Assembly: GCF_021462415.1 (NCBI RefSeq)
Contig: NZ_JAKEDS010000003.1
Span: 124,001 to 188,000 of the forward strand
Length of the DNA stretch: 64,000 nt
Origin: Rhodohalobacter sp. 614A
Lineage (GTDB): Bacteria; Bacteroidota; Rhodothermia; Balneolales; Balneolaceae
Direction: 5' to 3'
The notes beneath the pieces were generated by a model. That model ran no database searches. It saw only the letters and a program-made list of their open reading frames with translations, and was not told where the DNA came from. The number at the start of each line of letters is the position of its first letter. The stretch's first letter is position 1. This document shows positions 1 to 9,478 of the stretch, piece after piece. Made by a program: the position numbers and the translations under genes.

Positions 1-519
1 CTCCGAGCTGGAATTGTCCCACGCATCTCCTCCGGTCAGCGGATTGTTGAGATGCGCATTTGCGATAATCACCTCGCCCCTTTCGTACGCTTCCAGGATC
101 GTTCGCCTGCGATCGTCATTCAGTTCATACCCATCCACAGCACTTTTGCTGTTCATGATTTCAGCCAAATCCACACTAAATACGGCGGGATAATCTCCGG
201 TGATATCTTTAATATCGGAGCGGCCCTGCTCAGCCATCCAGTGTCGGCCGTAGATCAGATCATCATGATGTCCAAACATCACTCCTTCTGACTGCATGGC
301 CCATAAATTTGAGTATAAAGCGCGGGTATTTTCAGTGGCATTATCATCCACCATTTGTAATGTGATAGGCTCTTCCGGTTCAGGTTCTTCTCCGGGATCT
401 GTGGGGGTACTGTCTGATGAACATCCAACCGTAAGTGTGAATAAGCCTAATATTATTAATCCCGACAGAAATGGTGACCCATTTTGATGCAGATTCGCGT
501 TCGAGTTTATTTCTAACAT
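1..519 (-). CDS. GH26 beta-mannanase lipoprotein, N-terminal part (cut by window edge)
   Basis: The first 173 residues of a secreted glycoside hydrolase are present; the rest lies left of the window. I chose the ATG at 517-519, which is 13 bases after the stop of the upstream glycosidase gene and behind a GGAAAG-type ribosome site. The protein has a lipoprotein signal ending in a TVGC lipobox, then an acidic Pro/Glu linker. After that come GH26-like segments: MFGHHDDLIYGRHW near residue 70, GDYPAVFSVDLAEIM, and ANAHLNNPLTGGDAWD, which matches the conserved W/H..NNP.TGG stretch of GH26 mannanases. The catalytic glutamates lie beyond the edge. Family knowledge says GH26 enzymes cleave beta-1,4-mannan. 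As the last gene of a SusCD operon it probably acts on the outer cell surface. Confidence 0.8.
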   Translation of the reverse strand, partial: MLEINSNANLHQNGSPFLSGLIILGLFTLTVGCSSDSTPTDPGEEPEPEEPITLQMVDDNATENTRALYSNLWAMQSEGVMFGHHDDLIYGRHWMAEQGRSDIKDITGDYPAVFSVDLAEIMNSKSAVDGYELNDDRRRTILEAYERGEVIIANAHLNNPLTGGDAWDNSSSE

Positions 520-532
520 TCTTTCCAAAATC

Positions 533-2044
533 TCAGTAAGAAAAATTTGTGTAGACAATAAGTGATTCAGAAGGCATCTCAACCGATATTCCTTTACCGA
601 AATCAAGGTTCAGATCTTCGCTGTTCGGCACGATTTGATGATCGCCTCTTTTCTTCAGCGTTCCTTCTGAGTAGATAAACTTTTTCATATTAGATTTGAC
701 CCCAAGTTTATCACTCCGTAACTGAACGGATCGGCTCTCATTCCCCACATTTACCAGCGCAATCATGTGATGATCTCCTTTTTGAAGGGCGATCGCCTTA
801 ATATTTTCATCGCCATCTGTGGTCACTTCAAAAATCCGGGAACCGGCAGGCATATATTTGGAAAGAAGCGACCAGGCATAATACCACGGCCGAACGTTTT
901 CTTCTTCGGCTCCAAAGTATTCTTCTCCAAAAATATTCCAGAACCCCCACACTTTCAGTTTATGCGGTTCTTCCAACGAGTACATGGCATCGTCCAGCAT
1001 CCATACGACCGATCCGGAATAGCCGGCATTCACGGTTTGAAACAGTGCATCAGCCATATCTGTACCGTATATATTATCGTAAACAAACATCTGTGAATCT
1101 CCCACAGAGGCATACTCTTTCGCTTCAGCACGCCGGACATTTTCCTGATTGAGTAACGAATCGGCATCTTCAACAAACTTGAAACCGATCTCTCCCATCA
1201 CAATCTTTTTACCGTTTGGAACGCGGTCCTTATAGGATTTCACGATCTCGTAAAACTCACCGGAATTGACCGTTACTTTTGATGGATATGTGTGGATATC
1301 ATACAATCCTACCGCTTCTCCTAAATCAGTTGCGGTGCTATCAATCCACCAGTTTTCCTCCGGCGTCCAGATGGCAACATCCGGTCCGACGATAGATATT
1401 TGATCCGATATTCCGACTTCCTCAAACTGCTCGTGCAGATATTTCGCTGCACTTGACCACAGCTCATAACTCCCTTCTGTTGAGGCCCAATATCCATTCG
1501 GTTCGTTGATGATGTTGAAATATTTCAGGCTTTCATCAAATCCCTCTTCGTTGATCAGGTAATCGGCAAGCCGGGCGGCATAGGCAATATTTTCTTTGTT
1601 GAGGGTTTTATCATCGCCATTTATAAGATCCCATCCCCAGTCTCCAAACAGAACCGTGATTCCGTTTTCGTTACAGTAGTTGAGAATATTCAGAAGCTGG
1701 CCGCCATCTGCATCCGGACGAAGTTTTCCATCTTGGACATAACTCCCGATATTAATCACCACCCGCATCAACTGCGGACGCATAAAATCGAGACGATCAT
1801 AAAGTTTTTCCCAATCCTCATCGGAAATCTCAAGTTTTACTTCGCCGTAATCCAGTTGATAGGGATCCCATTGGGCTCCATTCCCGATATAGTGATCATT
1901 GATAATGGTTTCTGAATGAATCTCTACCGTTGCATCCTGGGCAACCGTTTGATTACAAACCAGAAATACAAGACAAAACAGTGAAAAAATAGTTTTCTGC
2001 ACGATGATCGATTTTAAGTTGGGACGGCTACTCCACCGCCCCAT
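533..2044 (-). CDS. Secreted clan GH-A glycoside hydrolase
   Basis: This 503-residue protein starts with a signal peptide (hydrophobic 15-35, cleavage after TVAQ). A TIM-barrel glycosidase domain follows. Glu181 in NIINEPNG is the likely acid/base and Glu285 in IVMGEIGFK the likely nucleophile, the usual clan GH-A arrangement at the ends of strands 4 and 7. A beta-sandwich-like tail follows (roughly 400-503), as in GH30/GH39/GH5-type enzymes. I cannot fix the GH family by eye. It lies between a glycan-binding lipoprotein (9-base gap upstream) and a GH26 mannanase (13-base gap downstream), so a role in mannan or gluco/galactomannan breakdown is inferred. The start ATG is at 2042-2044. Confidence 0.8.
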   Translation of the reverse strand: MGRWSSRPNLKSIIVQKTIFSLFCLVFLVCNQTVAQDATVEIHSETIINDHYIGNGAQWDPYQLDYGEVKLEISDEDWEKLYDRLDFMRPQLMRVVINIGSYVQDGKLRPDADGGQLLNILNYCNENGITVLFGDWGWDLINGDDKTLNKENIAYAARLADYLINEEGFDESLKYFNIINEPNGYWASTEGSYELWSSAAKYLHEQFEEVGISDQISIVGPDVAIWTPEENWWIDSTATDLGEAVGLYDIHTYPSKVTVNSGEFYEIVKSYKDRVPNGKKIVMGEIGFKFVEDADSLLNQENVRRAEAKEYASVGDSQMFVYDNIYGTDMADALFQTVNAGYSGSVVWMLDDAMYSLEEPHKLKVWGFWNIFGEEYFGAEEENVRPWYYAWSLLSKYMPAGSRIFEVTTDGDENIKAIALQKGDHHMIALVNVGNESRSVQLRSDKLGVKSNMKKFIYSEGTLKKRGDHQIVPNSEDLNLDFGKGISVEMPSESLIVYTNFSY

Positions 2045-2053
2045 TTCATTTCT

Positions 2054-2992
2054 CTATTGTTGTTCGAGTTCAATCCAGTAAATCCGTGGATTTCTGACGA
2101 ACTTATCGTAGTCGGAATAAATATTATCCCAATCGTCTGTTCCATTCAGATCAAACTGAAGGGCTACATTTTCAATCGTTTTGGAAAGATTATTTCCAAG
2201 ATCAAATATGCCGGATGTCACGAATGTACCCGTAGCTGTAGAACCGTCTTCCAGGGTGATTGTCAGCGTATTGTTGGTGTAGTTTCGGATCCACTGTCCC
2301 TCTCCTTTCGGAACTTTCCGATAGAAATGATTCACATCGGTTTCCGGGCTTCCCACAAACATAAAGTCTGCATAAGCTCCGTCATCGCCGGAAGAATTGG
2401 TTACCGCACCATAGGTATTTCCTTCGTCAGTGATTCCCTCCAGTTCAAACGTAAGACTGTTATCCAGTTCTGCTGCGGGTCCGCCGGTTTCCGGCCAAAT
2501 CCACGGTTTGGATGTCAGATCCAAAACCGCACCCCCGCCATATTCAGGACCGGTTCCTCCAAAAAGGGAAAGACCCGTTATTTGATACGTTCCAATCAGG
2601 GTTTCGGAAAACGAAGATGCCGTGATGGTATATTCCCGGGATTTTCCGGTTTGAGAGGTTACGGTTACCGTCGCACTATTCGATCCGTTTTCAAAGTTTA
2701 ATGCATCACCTTCGGAAACGGAAGATTCCGCTCCATACGACAGTACCAATTGATCGATCACGATATTGCTCAAATCCGGAACGGCATCCACATTAATGGA
2801 TATGTTTACAGTTCCGCTCGTTTCATCGATGCGGGTGACTTCCGCAGTACCGACCTGGTTTTCAAATTTTATGGTTTCAATCGAACGCTCGTTGTTCCAG
2901 TCTCCATCTTCAATTTCCGAAAGTGGATCCTTCTGGCAGGAAACAAACCCCAGCACAACGATCAAGAGTGATAAATACGTTAATTTCTTCAT
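2054..2992 (-). CDS. SusE/SGBP-like surface glycan-binding lipoprotein
   Basis: This 312-residue protein begins with a lipoprotein signal and lipobox (GFVSC, Cys20), so it is predicted to be lipid-anchored. An Ig-like or DUF5018-like beta-rich segment (about 35-130, ending in SREYTITASS) is followed by an Asp/Gly/Trp-rich domain with no catalytic motif. In Bacteroidota loci the gene directly after susD often encodes a surface glycan-binding protein. Here it starts 18 bases after susD stops and ends 9 bases before the glycosidase gene. The glycan-binding function is inferred from position and architecture only. Confidence 0.65.
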   Translation of the reverse strand: MKKLTYLSLLIVVLGFVSCQKDPLSEIEDGDWNNERSIETIKFENQVGTAEVTRIDETSGTVNISINVDAVPDLSNIVIDQLVLSYGAESSVSEGDALNFENGSNSATVTVTSQTGKSREYTITASSFSETLIGTYQITGLSLFGGTGPEYGGGAVLDLTSKPWIWPETGGPAAELDNSLTFELEGITDEGNTYGAVTNSSGDDGAYADFMFVGSPETDVNHFYRKVPKGEGQWIRNYTNNTLTITLEDGSTATGTFVTSGIFDLGNNLSKTIENVALQFDLNGTDDWDNIYSDYDKFVRNPRIYWIELEQQ

Positions 2993-3010
2993 GATTATAT
3001 ATTTTTGGAA

Positions 3011-4504
3011 TTATAAACCTTGATTCAGATCAATTTCAGTCTGAGGAATGGGATAAAACGCTACCTCTTCATCACTCAAACCGGCAGCCTCCGGAACGAG
3101 ATCATTAATCAGGTTAAAGCGTTTCAGGTCATATAACCGATTTCCTTCAAACGCCAGCTCGTATTTGCGCTCTTCAAGCACAGCTTCCCGGAACTGCTCC
3201 ATGTTTAAACCCGGTTGCAAATTACCAAGCCCGGCACGATTACGGATGTAATTAACCTGTGCATAGCCTTCAGAAGTGGGTCCGACCGCTTCGGCATAGA
3301 CAAGAGCAATATCGGAGTAACGAATCAAGTAAGGTTTCGTACTGGTTTTGTCACCAATGAATTCGGGATCAACATATTTACGTGAAAATGGATAAAGTAT
3401 GGAGCCCGGATAGGTGGCAGAAACTTCTCCATTCTGGTTATAAGTGGTGTCTACGATCATGACAGACTTTCGTTTATCGGAGCCGTCAAAGCTGTCGTAA
3501 AAAGATGGACGTGTCTGCATGGAACTCCAACCGTCATGTGACCGGGTGAACGTTCCGTCGTTGTCGCTCAGGTAGATGGTAGCGCCGTCAATGTATGGAA
3601 TGAAAAGTTTGGAGATTTTTGAGTATTCTCCCTCGATATCACCCGTTCGATCCATCGACATCAGGAGGATATGTTCTGGCCCCATGGGGTTGCTTACATC
3701 ATAGATACTTAGCAGATCGCTGTCAAATCCATAGGTCCCTTGTCCGTTTACAACACTGTCTGAATAATCAGCTGCCATGCTGTACATTTCATCAACATTT
3801 TTTTGCATTTCTGCATACTCCGGAACCCCATTTTCTTTTGCTGATGCAATTGTCAGGTAAACCTTTGCAAGCAACGACTGAGAAGCAACTTTATCAGCCC
3901 GTCCCAGCATCGGGTCAATCGTCAACAAATCGATTGATTGTTCAAGATCCGAGATGATTAAATCATAAACCTCATCCAGGTTCTCTGCCATCGGAGCGGA
4001 GGTTTGGTCAAGCGTTTTAACAGATGAGGTGTGCATCGGAATTCTTCCGAAATTCCGGACAAGATTGAAGTAGTTCCACGCCCGGAGAAAATAGGCTTCA
4101 CCCATGTACTTATCTTTTGAAGCCTGATCGAATCCCGCTTCCGGAACCTGGCCCAATACGGCATTCGCCCTGTTTATGGCGATATAAGCGTATTGAAAAT
4201 AATTCTCGAGATTGCTGTTGGTTGGAAAATTGGCTGTATTCCATTGAGAAAGAGCAATGACGTCAGGCCCCTCATCATTTTTAGGCGTCATTTCATCGGT
4301 TGGGAGATCTCCCAGCCAAAACACGCCCCTGGAATATTCCAGGTATGTAAGGGCATCGTATGCGTAAACCACAGCAGCTTCTGCATCTGAAGGGCTTTGG
4401 AAAAAATTATCCTCAGAATAGAATCCATAAGGTTCTTCCTGTAAATCACAGGATACAATCGCTGCCAAACTAAGTACGAATATTAGTAGATATCTTGTTT
4501 TCAT
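3011..4504 (-). CDS. susD: SusD-like glycan-binding outer-membrane lipoprotein
   Basis: This 497-residue lipoprotein (lipobox AIVSC, Cys19) has the RagB/SusD layout. The N-terminal segment reads YGFYSEDNFFQSPSDAEAAVVYAYDAL, the helical TPR-like core includes AINRANAVL and GEAYFLRAWNYFNLVRNFG near 105-155, and the C-terminal signature is RNRAGL...FREAVLEERKYELAFEGNRLYDLKRF near 420-465. SusD caps the SusC barrel and captures oligosaccharide on the cell surface. The gene lies 13 bases downstream of susC in the same operon. An ATG with strong similarity to the family N-terminus supports the start. Confidence 0.95.
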   Translation of the reverse strand: MKTRYLLIFVLSLAAIVSCDLQEEPYGFYSEDNFFQSPSDAEAAVVYAYDALTYLEYSRGVFWLGDLPTDEMTPKNDEGPDVIALSQWNTANFPTNSNLENYFQYAYIAINRANAVLGQVPEAGFDQASKDKYMGEAYFLRAWNYFNLVRNFGRIPMHTSSVKTLDQTSAPMAENLDEVYDLIISDLEQSIDLLTIDPMLGRADKVASQSLLAKVYLTIASAKENGVPEYAEMQKNVDEMYSMAADYSDSVVNGQGTYGFDSDLLSIYDVSNPMGPEHILLMSMDRTGDIEGEYSKISKLFIPYIDGATIYLSDNDGTFTRSHDGWSSMQTRPSFYDSFDGSDKRKSVMIVDTTYNQNGEVSATYPGSILYPFSRKYVDPEFIGDKTSTKPYLIRYSDIALVYAEAVGPTSEGYAQVNYIRNRAGLGNLQPGLNMEQFREAVLEERKYELAFEGNRLYDLKRFNLINDLVPEAAGLSDEEVAFYPIPQTEIDLNQGL

Positions 4505-4517
4505 GATTAGATCCTGT

Positions 4518-7500
4518 TTAAAATGTTATGTTTGCACCGAGCGTAAGCTTGCGAAGCCGTGGATAGCCGCCCCAATAAATTCCATTGTTGCCAACCTCGG
4601 GATCGTACCCGTCAAATTTGGTGAATGTGTACAGGTTTGAGGCGTTCGCAAAAAGCCTTATGGAGCTAGCTTCAAACAGATCGAACGTGTAACCGACGTT
4701 CAGATTCTGGATGCGTACAAACGATCCATCCTCAATCCACCAGTCTGAGAAATAGGTATTTCGTCCATCTTTCAGGCTGGGATATTCATCCGTCGGATTG
4801 TCCGGAGTCCAGCGAAGAGGTATCGTTCCGGGCTGATTAAATGCCTGGGTATTCAATACGTCATGCCCGAAGACGCCATTTAAAAAGATGCTTGCATCAA
4901 AATTCTTGTATGCCAGGTTTAACTCAAAACTCATGCTGAAATCGGGGTTTGGATCTCCAATAATGGTACGGTCCTGTGTGTCGATAATGCCGTCACCATT
5001 CATGTCCAAATATTTGAACTCCCCTGGTTGTGCCAGATCACCCGTTAAGCCGGATTCAATTCCTTCTTCAAGCGATTGAATAATCCCGTCAGTTTTATAC
5101 CCGTAATACACGTTTACAGGCTGACCCACTGCCAGAATATTTGGGTATTGGCGGAATTGTTCCAGGCTGTTTCCCCAGTATTCAAACTGCATTCCGCTAT
5201 TAGGATCTGTATTCAGACCGGATTCCACTGCATTTCCCAAACTTTCCACTTCATTTCGGTTGCGGTAATAAATCAGGGCTGCAGACAAATTCCAGTCTGT
5301 AGTGCGGATAAGATCTGCATCAATCGTTAATTCAATCCCTCGATTTCTGATCTCACCATCATTTACCCACATCCGGTCGTATCCGGATGAGATTGGCAGA
5401 ATACGCTCGCGTAAAAGATCACTGGTTAATTTATTGTAGTAATCAAAAACAACATTTACTCTGTTTTCAAAAAATGCAAGATCCACGCCGATGTTACTCT
5501 GAGCTGTAGTTTCCCACTTTAAATCGGGATTGGGAATTCCACCCCAAAGCACTTCAATACCTCCCTGTCCGGTTCGTCCCACTTCGTACCCCGGTCCAAT
5601 AGCGGTTACCCAACTGCCATTATTATAATACTGGCTCACTCCATACCGGCTGAGTGTTTGATACGGACTGATCCCCTGGTTCCCTGAAATCCCATAACTC
5701 ACCCGGAACTTCAACTGGTTAAAGAAATTCATCTCGTCGATAAAATCTTCGTTATGGGCATTCCAGCTTACCGCGCCTGAGGGGAAAAAGGCCCACTTAT
5801 TATTCGCACCGAATTTAGAAGATCCATCCGCCCTGGTGGTTAGGGTCAATAAATAGCGGTTATCGTATCGGTAATTCACCCGTGCAATTCCGGAAACCAA
5901 CTCCGTTTCTGAAAATCCATTGGATACCTGGTTTAGTTCCGGATTTCCTGCACCGAGATTTTCATTTCGAAGCGTTTCATTTACAAAATCATAAGCACCC
6001 AGGTTGGAATCGCGAAACAGATCCCGCTGATAGGAATATCCTACCGTAGCCCCCACTGTGTGAACATCATTGATATCCTGATTATAATTGGCAAACGTCT
6101 CGCTGACAATATTCTTGGCTTGCCAGTTATAAATTCCGGCAGCTCCATTGTTAAAATCCCCTGCTTCAGTGTATGTGTTTGGGAAATACGTATCCTGTAC
6201 ATATTCGCCATATTTATAATTCAACCGGGATGTTATTCTTAATACCGGAAGCACGTCCCACTCTGCATTTACCATAGCCAGAACATCAATGCTCTTGGTT
6301 TCATCATCTTTGTTTTCGGTGATTGCTACAGGATGTGAATAATCATTGGTTCCGATCAGATTATAGCTTCCATCTTCATTATACACCGGCCGGATGGGAT
6401 TCCTCCAGTACGCGAGTCCGCCATTAGCCTGACGAACTCCCCGGCTTAAAATATTATTAAAACTGACTTTCAGATTATCAAATACATCATGGCTAACCCG
6501 AAGGTTGTACCCAAGTTTTTCATAATCATCTTCTACATACACGCCCGCATCCGTAAAATAATTTCCACTCAGATTGAACGTGGTTTTATCATTTGCGCTG
6601 GCTACGCTGAGGGTTGTATTATTAGAAACCGGAGTATCCCGAAATACAATATCATCCCATTGTGTATTATGGGGCCATTGACCCGACTGCAGTTCATACA
6701 CCGATGGATAATAAACTCCTGTGGCATTTTCTTCTCCAACATAAAGAGGTTCAAAGCCACCGTTTCTGCGGCCCTCGTTGCTTAACTGAGCCATTAAAAC
6801 GGGATCTTGCCACAAATTCAGTTTAGAAGTAAACTGAGACAAGGTTGTTTGTTGCTTCAAACTGATTTGAGTAGTTCCTTCTCTGGCCTGTTTGGTTGTG
6901 ATTACGATCACGCCGTTAGCCCCGCGTGAGCCATATATTGCGGAAGCGGACGCGTCTTTTAAAACCTCGACAGACTCAATGTCTTCCGGGTTAATTTGCT
7001 TAAGATCTCCCGCATTCCCGAGAGGGAAACCATCTACTACAAGAAGTGGAGAATTCGATCCGCGCAAAGAACTCCCTCCACGAATACGAACTGTAGATCC
7101 CGCTCCCGGATCTTGAGAAGCATTGGATACCGATAATCCTGCAATACGGCCCTGAAGAATACCTTCCACAGAGTTCGCCGGAATATCCTGAACTTCTTCT
7201 AAACTTACTTTGGCTACAGAACCGGTCAGGTCACTTTTGGTCGTAGTTCCGTAGCCCACTACCACCAGCTCTTCCAGCATTTGGGTATCCTCTTCCAGAA
7301 CTACATTCAATTCCGATTGTCCGTTGACCGGAACCGCTTTCTGCTGAAAGCCGATGTATGTGAACAACAAGGTTACCTCGGGGCCCGGAACATTCAACTG
7401 GAAGCGTCCATCCAGATCGGTACTTGTTCCAAGATTGGTTTGGCCGTCAACAATTACGTTCACTCCGGGAAGTGGAATATCATCAGTCGTAACCACCATC

Positions 7501-7607
7501 CCTGATACGGTAAAATTATTTTGTGCGTACGCCGAAAATGGCAAAACTACGATCAACATAGCAAAAAGAAAGAATGCCAGTATCGGTACTCCTTTTTTTA
7601 GAATCAT
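4518..7607 (-). CDS. susC: SusC/RagA-family TonB-dependent oligosaccharide transporter
   Basis: This 1029-residue outer-membrane protein has a signal peptide (to about residue 29), a CarboxypepD-regulatory-like domain (about 30-110: VSGMVVTTDDIPLPGVNVIVDG...STDLDGRFQL), and the TonB box and plug (EELVVVGYGTTTKSDLTGSV, VRIRGGSSLRGSNSPLLVVDGFPL, DASASAIYGSRGANGVIVITTK). A long beta-barrel follows, ending in an aromatic-rich strand (GYPRLRKLTLGANITF). It imports oligosaccharides with TonB energy together with SusD. The ribosome site GAAGGAG lies about 8 bases before the ATG. It heads the leftward operon susC-susD-SGBP-GH-GH26 and is divergent from the AraC regulator, which probably controls it. 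Confidence 0.95.
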   Translation of the reverse strand: MILKKGVPILAFFLFAMLIVVLPFSAYAQNNFTVSGMVVTTDDIPLPGVNVIVDGQTNLGTSTDLDGRFQLNVPGPEVTLLFTYIGFQQKAVPVNGQSELNVVLEEDTQMLEELVVVGYGTTTKSDLTGSVAKVSLEEVQDIPANSVEGILQGRIAGLSVSNASQDPGAGSTVRIRGGSSLRGSNSPLLVVDGFPLGNAGDLKQINPEDIESVEVLKDASASAIYGSRGANGVIVITTKQAREGTTQISLKQQTTLSQFTSKLNLWQDPVLMAQLSNEGRRNGGFEPLYVGEENATGVYYPSVYELQSGQWPHNTQWDDIVFRDTPVSNNTTLSVASANDKTTFNLSGNYFTDAGVYVEDDYEKLGYNLRVSHDVFDNLKVSFNNILSRGVRQANGGLAYWRNPIRPVYNEDGSYNLIGTNDYSHPVAITENKDDETKSIDVLAMVNAEWDVLPVLRITSRLNYKYGEYVQDTYFPNTYTEAGDFNNGAAGIYNWQAKNIVSETFANYNQDINDVHTVGATVGYSYQRDLFRDSNLGAYDFVNETLRNENLGAGNPELNQVSNGFSETELVSGIARVNYRYDNRYLLTLTTRADGSSKFGANNKWAFFPSGAVSWNAHNEDFIDEMNFFNQLKFRVSYGISGNQGISPYQTLSRYGVSQYYNNGSWVTAIGPGYEVGRTGQGGIEVLWGGIPNPDLKWETTAQSNIGVDLAFFENRVNVVFDYYNKLTSDLLRERILPISSGYDRMWVNDGEIRNRGIELTIDADLIRTTDWNLSAALIYYRNRNEVESLGNAVESGLNTDPNSGMQFEYWGNSLEQFRQYPNILAVGQPVNVYYGYKTDGIIQSLEEGIESGLTGDLAQPGEFKYLDMNGDGIIDTQDRTIIGDPNPDFSMSFELNLAYKNFDASIFLNGVFGHDVLNTQAFNQPGTIPLRWTPDNPTDEYPSLKDGRNTYFSDWWIEDGSFVRIQNLNVGYTFDLFEASSIRLFANASNLYTFTKFDGYDPEVGNNGIYWGGYPRLRKLTLGANITF

Positions 7608-7884
7608 TGTTTAAACTCCTTCGTTGTTAGGTGCGGTATCAAATAGCTCATATTTGGTATTGAATATTGATTTGGAACCGGTTTCATTACCGATTATTTA
7701 AATGAACACGTTTTTTAAAAATTCGACCAGTAGTTTAATGCTCTTTTGATATACTTTAATGAAGCCTGATAGTTCATATACCATATTTTATTCATAAAAA
7801 TGTATTTCCATAGCATAAATGCATTTTTTAAGATATACTTATATGAATGAAAACACTCTTTATACGCATTTAAAGTTGTAAAAA
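7608..7884. promoter_or_regulatory. Divergent intergenic control region, susC operon / AraC gene
   Basis: These 277 AT-rich bases separate the leftward PUL operon from the rightward AraC-type gene, so both promoters must lie here. A clear AAGGAG ribosome site precedes susC. I did not find an operator I could defend. Short A/T runs near 7780-7850 could be upstream elements, but this is weak. Confidence 0.5.
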
Positions 7885-8754
7885 ATGAGAAATTCCTATG
7901 CCGAACGTGAGATTACCCCGGTACATGCTGACGATTTTTTCATCATTATGAACCATGTAGATGCTACCTTCGATTATCCCGTGCATTACCATCCCGAATA
8001 TGAATTAAACCTCGTGATGGGATCTTCAGGCAAACGTATTGTGGGGGATTCAATCAACCAGTATTCTGAGATTGACCTGGTTTTAATCGGTCCGAATACG
8101 TACCACAAATGGACCAACGACAACGAAGAAAGTGGCAGCCATGTGATAACCATTCAATTTCCGGAAGACCTTTTTGAGGAAGGAATTTTACAGCGAAAGT
8201 TGATGGCGCCTATCCAGGAATTACTGAATAAATCCAATCGTGGAATTGAGTTCTCTATGGAAACCAAGCTGCAAATGAAAGAGAGGATTATGGATTTGTG
8301 CAATACCTATAGCTTCGATTCAGTTCTGAACTTCCTCTCCATTTTGCATGACCTGGCGATGTCAAAAAATCAGAAACTGTTGGCCAGCTCAACGTTTAAA
8401 TCGGAGTTCGAAGTCCCCAAAAGTCGTCGGATTAAAAAAGCCGTTCAGTATCTGCAGGATAATTACGAAAAGGATATTATGATTTCGGAAGTAGCCCAGA
8501 TGGTAAATATGTCGGATTCCGCCTTCAGCCATTTTTTCAAACGAAGGACACAACGAAGTTTTTCCGATTATTTGATTGATATCCGTATCGGCCACTCCTG
8601 CCGGAAATTATTAGAGACGAATCACAACGTCTCCGAGATTTGTTATAACTGTGGTTTTAATAACCTTTCCAATTTCAACCGGCTCTTCAAAAAGAAAAAA
8701 GGATGCACACCCAGTGAATTCCGGGAATACAACCAGATGATTACGAAGTACTAA
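7885..8754 (+). CDS. AraC-family transcriptional regulator (cupin + AraC HTH)
   Basis: This 289-residue protein has an N-terminal cupin-like sensor with a metal- or sugar-site pattern (HYHPEYELNLVMGSSG, residues about 34-50). The C-terminal AraC DNA-binding domain has two helix-turn-helix units (about 185-285: ISEVAQMVNMSDSAFSHFFKRRTQRSF and VSEICYNCGFNNLSNFNRLFKKKKGCTPSEFREY). AraC proteins with this layout commonly activate adjacent sugar-uptake operons. It is divergently placed from susC, so it is the likely local regulator of the mannan locus. It is followed by a strong bidirectional terminator. Confidence 0.9.
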   Translation: MRNSYAEREITPVHADDFFIIMNHVDATFDYPVHYHPEYELNLVMGSSGKRIVGDSINQYSEIDLVLIGPNTYHKWTNDNEESGSHVITIQFPEDLFEEGILQRKLMAPIQELLNKSNRGIEFSMETKLQMKERIMDLCNTYSFDSVLNFLSILHDLAMSKNQKLLASSTFKSEFEVPKSRRIKKAVQYLQDNYEKDIMISEVAQMVNMSDSAFSHFFKRRTQRSFSDYLIDIRIGHSCRKLLETNHNVSEICYNCGFNNLSNFNRLFKKKKGCTPSEFREYNQMITKY

Positions 8755-8767
8755 ACACTCTCCTTGC

Positions 8768-8836
8768 AAAATCTGTCAGGTTTAGAGGATATAAATCCTA
8801 CAACATTTTAAACTCTTAAACCTGACAGATTTTTTA
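8768..8836. terminator. Strong bidirectional rho-independent terminator
   Basis: A 17-base perfect inverted repeat (8768-8784 and 8817-8833) encloses a loop of about 32 bases. It is preceded by A residues and followed by T residues, so it can terminate transcription in both directions. It separates the rightward AraC gene from the convergent DUF6266 gene. Confidence 0.8.
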
Positions 8837-8845
8837 CCTCCTGCT

Positions 8846-9478
8846 CTATACAAATCCCAGGTATTCACTATTTGACGCAAGATTTCTTGACGGTGAAATC
8901 ACAGACAGATAAACGTGTACTGCCGGTTCCTTTTTTAACAATTCATCCAGTTCGAGCCATTCCTCTTTGTGGCTGCGTTCGGATCCCTCCAAATTATAGC
9001 ATGCATGAAACTGTTTGCCCTCTGCCATGGCCATGGCTATCACACGGTCGCCGGCAAGAGCATTTCCAGCGCCACTATTATCCTGCCAGGTAATTCGAAT
9101 TCGGTCTTCTTCCATCCGATCTGCTACGGGGCCTTGAACCTGCCGCAAAGCTCCGGCCGAAACCATGATGTTGGAATAACGGATATCATTGTCGCCCTCT
9201 TCATAAATGCCTGATTTCATGTTATAGGAAATACAGGCGCCCCTGGCCGTTTTGGTTTCTGCCGTGGCGAATCCTTTCTCTATGAATGGCCCCAGCCGCG
9301 AAGCCAGTTTCGTTGCCAGGGCAAACTTCTTTCGGTTTGCCTGCTGCTTTGGAGTTTGTGGGTTGGTCATTTGTGCAGGAGCCGACCGAATGTATTGAGT
9401 TCCATTTCGAATCACCCCTACAATATTGCCGATGCGTCCACTGAAGCCGCCGAAGATACCGTCTGGTAATTTTGCCAT
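8846..9478 (-). CDS. DUF6266 family protein
   Basis: This 210-residue protein begins MAKLPDGIFGGFSGRIGNIVG. That is the hallmark opening of the DUF6266 family in Bacteroidota, and it fixes the ATG at 9476-9478. An upstream extension starting at a TTG (9580) has no family match. The TPKQQANRKKF segment near 60 and the YLSVISP strand near the C-terminus also fit the family as I recall it. Function is unknown; the family is cytosolic and has no visible catalytic motif. It converges on the AraC gene across a strong terminator. Confidence 0.8.
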   Translation of the reverse strand: MAKLPDGIFGGFSGRIGNIVGVIRNGTQYIRSAPAQMTNPQTPKQQANRKKFALATKLASRLGPFIEKGFATAETKTARGACISYNMKSGIYEEGDNDIRYSNIMVSAGALRQVQGPVADRMEEDRIRITWQDNSGAGNALAGDRVIAMAMAEGKQFHACYNLEGSERSHKEEWLELDELLKKEPAVHVYLSVISPSRNLASNSEYLGFV

